Part shown: piece after piece, positions 8,399 to 16,397 of the stretch
Layout of the letters: each line of letters starts with the position of its first letter
Position numbering within the stretch: position 1 is the first letter of the stretch
Position numbers and translations under genes: made by a program
Notes under the pieces: model-generated
The model's database searches: none
The model's input: the letters and a program-made list of their open reading frames with translations, nothing else
Told to the model about the DNA's origin: nothing
Assembly: GCF_034377285.1 (NCBI RefSeq)
Contig: NZ_CP139715.1
Span: 186,001-250,000, forward strand
Reading direction: 5' to 3'
Origin: Thalassobaculum sp. OXR-137
Lineage (GTDB): Bacteria > Pseudomonadota > Alphaproteobacteria > Thalassobaculales > Thalassobaculaceae
Length of the DNA stretch: 64,000 nucleotides

Positions 8399-9790
8399 TC
8401 ATTTCTTGCGCTTGTCCGCCGCCCGCTCCCGCTTGGCGAGTTCCTCGATGTCCAGGGCCCGTAGCATGGAGGGCGTGCCGGGCTTCAGCATGGTCTGGGC
8501 CCGCTTCGACTGGATCTCAGCATCTTCCCACCTGCTCTGGCGCACCGCTTCCTCGGCCAGCGACAGGGCGGCATTGCCGATATCGCCCAGCCGTCCCTGG
8601 GCGGTCGCGAGCTGGCGCCACAGGAAGGGCGAGTCGCCCTCGGTCCGCCGAGCGGTCTGAAGATGGTCGAGGGCTTCGCGGTCGGAGGCCGGGTCGTTGC
8701 GGGCGAGCAGCACCTGCGCCAGGGAGATCTCGATCAGCCCGGCCTGCGGTGCGAGCTGCTGCGCCTTCTTCATCGGTGCTACCGCCGCGTCGATCTGGCC
8801 ACTCTCGAACAGGAGCTGGCCTTCGAGCTCGTGCATGTACGGGTCGCTCGGGTTCTCGGCGACCATCTCGCGGGTGAGCGCGATGGCCTTGGGATAGTCC
8901 GGCACCTCGCGATACGCGATCGCACGGGCCAGCCGCGCCGGCAGGCTGGTATCGGTCTCCGGATATTTGCGGAACGTCTGAGACGGCGACCGGATGAAGC
9001 CGTGCAGCTTGGCGACGATGCGGTTGAATTCGGCCACCTGCTCCGGCGACGCCGTCTGGTCCGAGTATTTCGAGGAGGCCACATGGGCCTCGACCGTGTT
9101 GAGGCGATCCCGGGTGAACGGATGGGTGGACATGTAGGGCGACTGCCGGGAGGCCGACAGCAGCTCCTGGCTGGCCAGTTCCTCGAAGAACCGGGCCAGC
9201 CCCCGCGCCGACTGCTGCGTCGCGTCGAGATAGCTCAGCGCCGCCTGGTCGGCCGCGGATTCCTGGGCGCGGCTGTACTGCAGGAAGCTGCGGACCGCGG
9301 CCGATTGACCGCCGATGGCGATGGCGGCACCGGCATCGCCCCGTCCCGTCGCCACCGCCGTCGCGATGCCGACGATGGCGGAGACCAACGCCGCGTTGGA
9401 GGCCGACGCGATGGCATCGGAGGTGCGCGCCAGATGGCCGCCGGCGATATGGCCGGTTTCGTGGGCGATCACCCCGATCAGCTCCAGCGGCGAGCGCATG
9501 GCCATGATCAGGCCGGTATTGAGGAACAGGTTCTGGCCGCCGGCAACGAAGGCGTTCAGCTGATCGTCGTTGATCAGATAGATCGACACCGCTTCAGGAT
9601 TCACGCCGGCGGCTTGGAAAAGTGGCGTGGCCAGATCACGGATGCTAGCTTCGATTTCCGCGTCCCGGATGAGGCTGCGTTTCTGCGCATGCGCGCCCGA
9701 GACCACAGACAGAACCATGAGTGCGGCGGTCGCTGCCGCGATTAACCACCGCCCCGGTCCAAAAATGATTCGCTTCACGCCAGCGCCCAA
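8399..9790 (-). CDS. M48 metalloprotease with TPR repeats, BepA-like
   Basis: This 463-residue protein has an N-terminal signal peptide (ending near A-H-A-Q). The zinc protease motif H-E-T-G-H sits near residue 110, and the third ligand Glu in Q-E-S-A-A-D near residue 177. The C-terminal half (from about residue 270) is made of TPR-like helical pairs. This matches BepA/YfgC, a periplasmic chaperone-protease for outer-membrane protein assembly. The start codon region overlaps the start of the divergent lipoprotein gene by 26 bases; an internal GTG (V5, 9778) is an alternative start. The DsbA-like gene follows after eight bases. Confidence 0.9.
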   Translation of the reverse strand: MGAGVKRIIFGPGRWLIAAATAALMVLSVVSGAHAQKRSLIRDAEIEASIRDLATPLFQAAGVNPEAVSIYLINDDQLNAFVAGGQNLFLNTGLIMAMRSPLELIGVIAHETGHIAGGHLARTSDAIASASNAALVSAIVGIATAVATGRGDAGAAIAIGGQSAAVRSFLQYSRAQESAADQAALSYLDATQQSARGLARFFEELASQELLSASRQSPYMSTHPFTRDRLNTVEAHVASSKYSDQTASPEQVAEFNRIVAKLHGFIRSPSQTFRKYPETDTSLPARLARAIAYREVPDYPKAIALTREMVAENPSDPYMHELEGQLLFESGQIDAAVAPMKKAQQLAPQAGLIEISLAQVLLARNDPASDREALDHLQTARRTEGDSPFLWRQLATAQGRLGDIGNAALSLAEEAVRQSRWEDAEIQSKRAQTMLKPGTPSMLRALDIEELAKRERAADKRKK

Positions 9791-11441
9791 TCCCGATCAT
9801 TTCCGCCCGCACACACACTACCGGTCAGATGGGGATCGGGAAAGGCAGACGCAAAGTCCCCCTCGTTCCATCAGGGGATCCGGCGCCCGACGGGCGGCCC
9901 TCGGCCTGCTTCTGGCGGCCGGGTTTCTGTCAGCCTGCGAGTCCGACACCATCGACCTGACGGAAGGGTTCTACGGAACCGTGGTCGCCGAGGAGCCGCG
10001 CGCCGCCCTGCTCGCCCGCGACGTGCTGGTGGACGGCGGATCGGCCGCCGACGCCGCGGTGACCATGTTCTTCGCCCTGTCGGCCACCCTGCCCAGCTCG
10101 GTCGGCGTGACGGCGAGCGGGTCGTGCGTGGTTCACGACCCGGAGAGCAAGACCGTTCAACTCCTGGACTTCCTGCCGCGCCCGTCCAGCGATGCGCCCA
10201 ACGCGATCGCCCTGCCCCTGGCGCCGCGCGCCATGTTCGCGCTGCATGCCCGCCACGGCACCAAGCCGCTCGGCGAGCTGATCATCCAGGCCGAGCGCAT
10301 CGCTCGCTTTGGCGCCCCGGTCAGCCGGGCCTTCGCCGAGGAACTCGCTGCCGATGGCGCCGTCCTGGCAAGCGATGCAACCGCGTCCGCGGTGTACCTT
10401 CCGGGCCGCCGTCCCGCCGCCCAGGGAACGGAATTGTCCCAGGTCGTGCTGGCGGCGACCCTCGCCCGTCTGCGCTCCGAAGGGGTCGGCACACTCTATT
10501 CTGGCGGGCTCAGCCGGGAGTTTATCGACGGCGCCGCCGCGGCCGGCTACGCCGTCGATCCGAACCGCCTGAACGACGCACTGCCCGCGTGGGTCCGCGT
10601 CACCGAGATCGAACACGACAACCATGTCTGGGGCCTCGCCGCCCCGACCCAGAACGACCTGCGTCTGGTGCAGGCCGCCCTCGGCATGCTTCTGAAGAGC
10701 GGCGAGTGGGACACCGGCGACGACGGCGACCGCGCCGATCTGATGGCGATCGCCCTCAGTGAGGCCACCCTTCTGGCGGCAAGCAACGCCCCGGTCGGGC
10801 CGGAGTCGCTGGACCTGGCAGTATCCCGTCTTACCGCCGGCCGCCTGGCCGACACCGCGCAGCAGCCGCAACTCGCGGCGACGCTCGGGACCAGTTCCGG
10901 CCATCGTGCCGGTGCGACCTCGTTCTTCGCCGTCGACAGCCGGGGCCAGGGGGTCGGCTGCGCGGTCGGTCTAGGTGCGCCGTTCGGCACCGGCAAGATG
11001 ATCCCGACCCTGGGCGTCTTCCTGGCACCGGTCCAGGCTGAAGCCGTGAACGGTCCGGGCGCCTATGCGCTGATCGTCGGCAACGAGAATACCGGCCAGT
11101 TCCACATGGCAGCCTCCGGGGCCGGCGGACGGCGGGCCATTTCCTCGATGCTGGAGACCGTTCTCGACCACTGGGTCCGCCGGATCACGATTGAGGACGT
11201 CCCCGCCCTGCCGCGTACCCACTATGCCGGCGGCATCAACACAGTCTTCGTCGAGCCGTCCATGGCGGCACCGGTCGTCGGCGACCTGCGCCAGCGCGGC
11301 TATCAGGTGGCCCCGGCTCAGACCATCGCGACCGGCAGCGCCTTCCGCTGTGTTGAGGGTCTGCCCCGGCGCGAGACCCGCTGCGGCGCGGCGAAGGATC
11401 CGCGCAGCAACGGCCTGATGTTCTTTGAATTCGGAGGGTAA
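9765..11441 (+). CDS. gamma-glutamyltransferase-like lipoprotein, probably non-catalytic
   Basis: This is a 558-residue member of the gamma-glutamyltranspeptidase family: it has G-G-S-A-A-D-A-A-V near residue 88 and late glycine-rich segments. A lipobox L-S-A-C near residue 63 indicates an outer- or inner-membrane lipoprotein. Active enzymes self-cleave before a Thr in T-T-H-x-S-V-V-D; here the matching segment is A-T-S-F-F-A-V-D near residue 384, so the nucleophile position is Ala. The usual start gives an unusually long 45-residue stretch before the hydrophobic signal core, and its 5' end overlaps the divergent protease gene. The aminotransferase follows after three bases, suggesting one transcript. 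Confidence 0.78.
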   Translation: MIRFTPAPNPDHFRPHTHYRSDGDRERQTQSPPRSIRGSGARRAALGLLLAAGFLSACESDTIDLTEGFYGTVVAEEPRAALLARDVLVDGGSAADAAVTMFFALSATLPSSVGVTASGSCVVHDPESKTVQLLDFLPRPSSDAPNAIALPLAPRAMFALHARHGTKPLGELIIQAERIARFGAPVSRAFAEELAADGAVLASDATASAVYLPGRRPAAQGTELSQVVLAATLARLRSEGVGTLYSGGLSREFIDGAAAAGYAVDPNRLNDALPAWVRVTEIEHDNHVWGLAAPTQNDLRLVQAALGMLLKSGEWDTGDDGDRADLMAIALSEATLLAASNAPVGPESLDLAVSRLTAGRLADTAQQPQLAATLGTSSGHRAGATSFFAVDSRGQGVGCAVGLGAPFGTGKMIPTLGVFLAPVQAEAVNGPGAYALIVGNENTGQFHMAASGAGGRRAISSMLETVLDHWVRRITIEDVPALPRTHYAGGINTVFVEPSMAAPVVGDLRQRGYQVAPAQTIATGSAFRCVEGLPRRETRCGAAKDPRSNGLMFFEFGG

Positions 11442-11444
11442 ACC

Positions 11445-12584
11445 GTGTCTGGTCCCGCTTCCCGCGGTAATGTCGACCCGTTCATCGTGATGCAGGTGAT
11501 GGCCGCCGCCGCCGAGCGGGAGGCCGCCGGCGGCGACGTGCTGCACCTGGAGGTCGGACAACCCTCCACGCCGGCGCCGAAAGGCGTGCTGGAGGCCGCC
11601 CGCGCCGCGCTCGACACCGACAAGATCGGCTACACCCTGGCGCTGGGCATGCCGGAACTGCGCGAGCGGATTTCCGCCCATTACCGGGCCTGGTACGGCG
11701 TGGACGTGCCCATCGAGCGGATCGCGGTGACCACCGGATCGTCCAGCGGCTTCACATTGGCGTTCCTGTCCGCCTTCGAGCACGGCGCCCGGGTGGCGCT
11801 GGCCTCGCCCGGCTATCCGGCCTACCGCAATATCCTGAAGGCGCTCGGGGTGGAGGTTGTCGACCTGCTGACCGAAGCGGCCGACCGGTTCCAGCCGACC
11901 GTCGCTCGCCTGGAGAAGGCCGGACCGCTGGACGGCGTGATCGTCGCCAGCCCGTCCAATCCGACCGGCACCATGCTGGGCGAGGAGAGCATGAAGGCGA
12001 TCACCGCCTGGTGCCGGACCAACGGCGTGCGGTTGATCTCCGACGAGATCTATCACGGCATCGATTTCGGCCAGCGCTCGGTCTCCGCCCTGGAGAGCGA
12101 CCCCGACGCCCTGGTGATCAACAGCTTCTCGAAATACTTCTCGATGACCGGCTGGCGGATCGGCTGGATGATCGTGCCCCCCGACCTCATCGGATCGGTG
12201 GAACGGCTGGCCGCCAACTTCTTCATCTCCGCCCCCACCCTGTCGCAGTTCGGCGCGATCGCCGCCTTCGACTGCATGGAGGAGGCCCAGAAGAACGTGG
12301 CCCGCTATGCCCGCAACCGTGAGATCCTCCTGAACGACCTGCCGGCGGCGGGCCTGGACGATCTGGCACCGGCCGACGGGGCGTTCTACATCTACGCCAA
12401 TGTCGCCAAGTACACGAACGACAGCGTGGATTTCTGCCGCCGCATCCTGGCCGAGACCGGGATCGCCTGCACGCCGGGAACCGACTTCGACCCGTCGCGC
12501 GGCCATGCCAGCATCCGGCTCTCCTTCGCCGGATCGAGCGAGGACATGGCGGAGGCGTGCAGACGGCTGAAGGCGTGGCTGTAG
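11445..12584 (+). CDS. class I/II aminotransferase (PLP-dependent)
   Basis: This 379-residue fold-type I aminotransferase has S-P-S-N-P-T-G near residue 165 (substrate carboxylate contact), D-E-I-Y near residue 200 (pyridine-ring Asp and Tyr), and the PLP Lys in S-F-S-K-Y-F-S-M-T-G-W-R near residue 230. The C-terminal Arg is in S-I-R-L-S-F-A. It transfers amino groups between amino and oxo acids in the cytoplasm; the substrate is not fixed by sequence. The GTG start follows a CGGAGGG site that overlaps the end of the upstream lipoprotein gene, so the two are probably co-transcribed. Confidence 0.9.
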   Translation: MSGPASRGNVDPFIVMQVMAAAAEREAAGGDVLHLEVGQPSTPAPKGVLEAARAALDTDKIGYTLALGMPELRERISAHYRAWYGVDVPIERIAVTTGSSSGFTLAFLSAFEHGARVALASPGYPAYRNILKALGVEVVDLLTEAADRFQPTVARLEKAGPLDGVIVASPSNPTGTMLGEESMKAITAWCRTNGVRLISDEIYHGIDFGQRSVSALESDPDALVINSFSKYFSMTGWRIGWMIVPPDLIGSVERLAANFFISAPTLSQFGAIAAFDCMEEAQKNVARYARNREILLNDLPAAGLDDLAPADGAFYIYANVAKYTNDSVDFCRRILAETGIACTPGTDFDPSRGHASIRLSFAGSSEDMAEACRRLKAWL

Positions 12585-12655
12585 AGGGCGCTGGCCCTTC
12601 GCCCCTCTCGTTGTTCCGAAAACATTTCCCGTCGGGCGGATAGGGGAGCGGCTTG

Positions 12656-12675
12656 GTCCTGACTTTCGTCAGGAC
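12656..12675. repeat. short palindromic repeat, GTCCTGAC-TTTC-GTCAGGAC
   Basis: This has perfect 8-base arms with a TTTC loop. It belongs to the same family as the repeats at 12731, 25141, 37514 and 37562. Its inner stem pair is C-G where the others have T-A, a paired change that keeps the stem. Confidence 0.75.
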
Positions 12676-12730
12676 GACGGATGATTTTCTTCAATCACCC
12701 CAAGCGCCTTCCCCGAATCCCCTCCCCGTC

Positions 12731-12750
12731 ATCCTGATGCAAATCAGGAT
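12731..12750. repeat. short palindromic repeat, ATCCTGAT-GCAA-ATCAGGAT
   Basis: This has perfect 8-base arms and is preceded by GTC, so the unit begins GTCATCC. It is the reverse complement of the unit at 37514-37533, including the loop. Confidence 0.78.
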
Positions 12751-12830
12751 CCAGCAACCGGCTTGTCCACCCAGTCCCCGGCGGACCCCGCATCAAATCC
12801 AGGGTCGCTCGGAACGATGGCAAAGGCCGG

Positions 12831-12865
12831 AAACAAAACAGGCGGCGCTGGGGGCGCCGCCTGTT
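12831..12865 (-). terminator. intrinsic terminator of rne
   Basis: On the minus strand a perfect 12-bp stem (AACAGGCGGCGC / GCGCCGCCTGTT) with a 5-base loop is followed by TTGTTT. It begins 23 bases after the rne stop codon. Confidence 0.82.
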
Positions 12866-12887
12866 GTCTATCTGCTGACGGGGTGCC

Positions 12888-15770
12888 TCAGCGGCGCCAC
12901 CAGCCCTTGCGCGGCTTCTCCACCGGCTTGTCCAGGGTCCGAACCTCGATCGGCGTCGAACTCAGGTTCTGCGGGACGGGCTCCGCCTCTTCCACCGGAT
13001 CGGCGGAGGCGGGCTGATCCTCGCCCAACTCGCCGCTGATCGCGCCGTCGACCGCAGGCGCCTCGGCAGCGTCCGCCTCGGCAACGACCGCTTCGGCAGG
13101 GGCGGCTTCGGCAGCCACCGGCTCGGCGACCGGCTCGGCCGTCGCCGCGACCTCGGCCATTTCGGCCACCGGTGCCTCGGCAGCGGCATCGGCCTCGTCG
13201 TCCTTCTTGCGACGGCGACGCGGACGCTTGGCGGCAGGCTTCTTCGCCGGCTTTTCGTCGGCTGCGGCCTCTTCGGCCGGCGCGGCCTCGGCAGCCGCCT
13301 CCGCCGGAGCGGCTTCTTCCGGAGCAGCGTCCGCCACCGGGGCGTCAACCGCTTCCGGTGCCGTCTGATCGTTGGCGGCGGAGATCGGCGCTTCGGCCTT
13401 CACCGCGACCTCTGGAGCATCGGCGGCAACCGCTGCGAGCGGCTCGGCACCGTCGTCCCGGCTGTCGTCATCCTGGCCGTCATCGCTCCGGTCGGATCCG
13501 CTCTGCGCCTCGTCGTCGGACTGGGAGTCGTCACCAGAATCGTCGTCGCCCGACTGGTCGTCACCGGACTCGGAGCCCTCGGTCTCCGAGCCCTCCTCGC
13601 CATCGCGACGGCGGCGGGACCGGCGGCGACCGCCACGGCGGCCCCGGCGACGCCGCTTGCGGCCGTCGGCATCGTCGTCGTCGTCCCCGTCGCCGCGATC
13701 ATCGCCGTCGGCGGCAGTGTCTTCCCCATCGGCGTCGGCGTCAGTGTCGGTCTCGGCCTCCTCGTCACCCTTGTGGCGGGGAGCCTCGTCTTTGGCGTCC
13801 TGATCGTCCTCGGCCCGATCCTCCGGCCGGCGGCGACCGCCCCGGCGACGGCGGCGGGAGCGACCACGGTTCCGGCGCTCCTCCTGCTCCTCGCTGGTCT
13901 CGTTCTCGTTCTCGACCTCGTCCTCGTCGTCCTCAATGAGGTCGCTGTCGTCCTCGTCCGGCTCGGCGGCCCCGGCGGAGCTCGCCGCGATCGCGGTCTG
14001 GAAGGCGGCCCGCTCCTCGGCGGTCTTCGGCCGCAGGCGCTCCAGCCGGTGATCCGGCGGCACCAGACTGTCGTCCTGCTCCAGAATCACCCGGGTACCG
14101 TAGCGGAATTCGATCTCCGCCAGACGGTCGCGCTTGTGGTTGAGGATGTAGAGGGCGACCTGGGCCGGCACATGCACGGCGATCTCGGCAGCCCGGTTGC
14201 GCAGCCCCTCTTCCTCGATGACCCGCAGGATGTGCAGCGCGGTGCTGTCGATCGAGCGGATATAGCCGGAGCCCTTGCAGTGCGGGCAGACCTGGGTGCT
14301 GGCTTCCACCAGGGACGGCCGCAGCCGCTGGCGAGACAGTTCCATCAGGCCGAAATGGCTGATCCGTCCGATCTGTATGCGCGCCCGGTCGGATTTCATC
14401 GCCTCCTTCATGCGGCGCTCGACCGCATGCTGGTTGCGCGACTCCTCCATGTCGATGAAGTCGATCACCACCAGGCCGGCGAGATCGCGCAGGCGCAACT
14501 GCCGGGCCACCTCGTCGGCGGCCTCAAGGTTGGTCTTGAGCGCGGTCTCCTCGATGTTCCGCTCCGAGGTGGAGCGGCCGGAGTTCACGTCGATCGCGAC
14601 CAGCGCCTCGGTCTGGTTCATAACGATGTAGCCGCCGGACTTCAGCTCCACCACCGGGCTGTGGATGGCGTCGAGCTGGCTTTCCACCTGGAAGCGGTGG
14701 AGCAGCGGCACGTGGGTGTCCTTGTAGCGCTTGACCCGCTTCGCATGGCTCGGGATCAGCGTCTTCATGAAGTCCTTGGCGATCCGGTAGCCGTCATCGC
14801 CGTCGACCAGCACCTCGTCCAGATCGCGCGTGTACAGGTCGCGGATCGAGCGCTTGATGAGGTTGGCTTCCTCGTAGATCAGGCACGGCGCGGTGCTGTC
14901 GAGCGTGGTCTGACGGATCTCGTCCCACAGGCGCAGCAGGTATTCGTAGTCGCGCTTGATCTCGGCCTTGGTGCGCTGCGAGCCGGCGGTGCGGACGATG
15001 ACCGCCATGCCTTCCGGCACGTCCAGGCCCTCGACGATCTGCTTCAGCCGCTTGCGGTCGCCCACATGGGTGATCTTGCGGCTGACGCCGCCGCCGCGCG
15101 CGGTGTTCGGCATGAGCACGCAATAGCGGCCGGCCAGGGACAGGTAGGTGGTCAGCGCCGCACCCTTGTTGCCGCGCTCTTCCTTGACGACCTGCACCAG
15201 CATGATCTGGCGCCGGGCGACGACCTCCTGGATCTTGTAGCGGCGGTTGGAGGGCTTGCGCCGGCGGCGCACCTCTTCCATCGCGTCGCCGCCGACCGTC
15301 TCGGGCTTCGCACTCTTCTTGGTCTGGACGCTGACTTCCGCGGCGCGGGCCGGGGCCTCGTCGTCGCCATCGTCGCCCGAGGTGTCTTCCTCGGATTCGG
15401 ACTCGGAAGCGTCCTCGGCGGAGGCCTCCTCTTCGCCGGAGGCGTCTTCCTCGGACTCGTCCTCGTCCTCGTCGGCCATCGCCTCGGCCTGCTCCTCGCG
15501 GAGCAGCGCCTCGCGGTCCTCGATCGGGATCCGGTAGTAGTCGGGATGAACTTCCGAGAAGGCCAGGAAACCGTGGCGGTTGCCGCCGTATTCGACGAAC
15601 GCGGCCTGCAGGGAGGGCTCTACCCGGGTGACCCGGGCGAGGTAGATGTTCCCCTTAAGCTGCTTTTTGGCTGCGGTCTCGAAGTCGAAGTCGTCGAGCT
15701 TGTTCCCGTCGACCACCACGACCCGGGTCTCTTCCGGGTGGGTGGCATCGATGAGCATACGCTTGGTCAT
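12888..15770 (-). CDS. rne: ribonuclease E
   Basis: This 960-residue endoribonuclease is the degradosome core. The S1 domain (residues about 35-220) is split by a long acidic insertion rich in Glu/Asp/Ser. The DNase I-like catalytic domain carries the metal Asp residues in V-A-I-D-V-N-S-G and V-I-D-F-I-D-M. The zinc-link C-P-H-C-K-G-S-G follows. The C-terminal third is a low-complexity scaffold of alternating Arg-rich and Asp/Glu/Ala-rich blocks, ending R-K-G-W-W-R-R. A terminal GWW motif binds PNPase in Caulobacter. The Met starting M-T-K-R-M-L was chosen by homology; upstream codons read as leader. The leader is long, which fits the autoregulated rne mRNA known in other bacteria. Confidence 0.97.
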   Translation of the reverse strand: MTKRMLIDATHPEETRVVVVDGNKLDDFDFETAAKKQLKGNIYLARVTRVEPSLQAAFVEYGGNRHGFLAFSEVHPDYYRIPIEDREALLREEQAEAMADEDEDESEEDASGEEEASAEDASESESEEDTSGDDGDDEAPARAAEVSVQTKKSAKPETVGGDAMEEVRRRRKPSNRRYKIQEVVARRQIMLVQVVKEERGNKGAALTTYLSLAGRYCVLMPNTARGGGVSRKITHVGDRKRLKQIVEGLDVPEGMAVIVRTAGSQRTKAEIKRDYEYLLRLWDEIRQTTLDSTAPCLIYEEANLIKRSIRDLYTRDLDEVLVDGDDGYRIAKDFMKTLIPSHAKRVKRYKDTHVPLLHRFQVESQLDAIHSPVVELKSGGYIVMNQTEALVAIDVNSGRSTSERNIEETALKTNLEAADEVARQLRLRDLAGLVVIDFIDMEESRNQHAVERRMKEAMKSDRARIQIGRISHFGLMELSRQRLRPSLVEASTQVCPHCKGSGYIRSIDSTALHILRVIEEEGLRNRAAEIAVHVPAQVALYILNHKRDRLAEIEFRYGTRVILEQDDSLVPPDHRLERLRPKTAEERAAFQTAIAASSAGAAEPDEDDSDLIEDDEDEVENENETSEEQEERRNRGRSRRRRRGGRRRPEDRAEDDQDAKDEAPRHKGDEEAETDTDADADGEDTAADGDDRGDGDDDDDADGRKRRRRGRRGGRRRSRRRRDGEEGSETEGSESGDDQSGDDDSGDDSQSDDEAQSGSDRSDDGQDDDSRDDGAEPLAAVAADAPEVAVKAEAPISAANDQTAPEAVDAPVADAAPEEAAPAEAAAEAAPAEEAAADEKPAKKPAAKRPRRRRKKDDEADAAAEAPVAEMAEVAATAEPVAEPVAAEAAPAEAVVAEADAAEAPAVDGAISGELGEDQPASADPVEEAEPVPQNLSSTPIEVRTLDKPVEKPRKGWWRR

Positions 15771-16336
15771 GTGTTGGTAACTCCGTGTCGCGCCGCGACG
15801 ACCGCAAGAGTGGCTGCGGTCCCGCGCGGTCGGCGACGCGGAACAGCGTCGGCCCAGGCGCGGAAGGTCGTGGCGCGGATTGTGGCGTCGGCGTACCCAC
15901 GGCACGCCGGATGCAGTCGCTGGAACAAGTCTCGACGGAATCGGTCACGGCACCGAGCGTCCTTCGTGCCCCGGGGGCAGGAAAGACTCGGTTTGCCGCG
16001 GGCGACTGTTGGGTCGCCGTCGTCGGACTGTTCCAGTTTGCAGGTCTCACGTCGGTCGGTCCTGCGCGGAGCCGGGAACTACGATTCGCCCCGGCTCGAA
16101 ATCGAAAAAAGTCTCGCGTATCCCCGTAACCCCTTGGCCCATAACGGCGCGCACGTACCCGCACACGGTCTTCGAGGACGGATGCACCATACTGTCACAT
16201 GCGCCTACTAACAATCCAAAACTTCAGGCGAATTCCTGGTGGGGCCGTGACCGGGCCGCATCGGGGCGCCCGAACGGTGCCAATTGAGGCCGAACTGCAA
16301 TTCCACCTCATAGCCTCATGATATCTATCGTAAATA
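15771..16336 (-). other. long non-coding leader region between rne and the amidase
   Basis: About 600 bases without a supportable gene separate the divergent rne and amidase starts. Most of it probably forms the 5' leader of rne, which in E. coli is long and lets RNase E control its own mRNA. The part nearest rne is GC-rich and could fold extensively; around 16200-16340 the base composition drops, fitting promoters for both genes. I could not fix an rne promoter by eye. No conserved riboswitch was recognised. Confidence 0.5.
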
Positions 16337-16365
16337 TTGCCTTTGCATTCGTGTCGCGGTACAGT
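16337..16365 (+). promoter_or_regulatory. predicted sigma-70-type promoter of the amidase gene
   Basis: TTGCCT and TACAGT are separated by exactly 17 bases within an AT-richer stretch. The predicted transcription start near 16372 would give a short leader before the ATG at 16398. Confidence 0.5.
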
Positions 16366-16397
16366 GCGCCATCTGACAACGGGCCTGGGGACAGGGA

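Larger units (their letters stand above)
12585..12830. other. non-coding gap with two palindromic repeats
   Basis: The gap between the aminotransferase and rne (about 300 bases in all) holds no credible gene. It contains two short palindromes of the GTCATCC/GGATGAC family (listed separately) and, next to rne, the rne terminator. The convergent genes may use these structures as a two-way 3' boundary. Confidence 0.6.

Noticed and set aside
16081-16200. Candidate rne promoter on the minus strand
   Set aside because: No pair of hexamers with acceptable match and spacing could be fixed by eye.
13773-16211. Very long open frame on the plus strand opposite rne
   Set aside because: It is the complement of the low-complexity Arg/Asp/Glu/Ala coding of rne and has no family features. 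rne is unmistakable on the minus strand.
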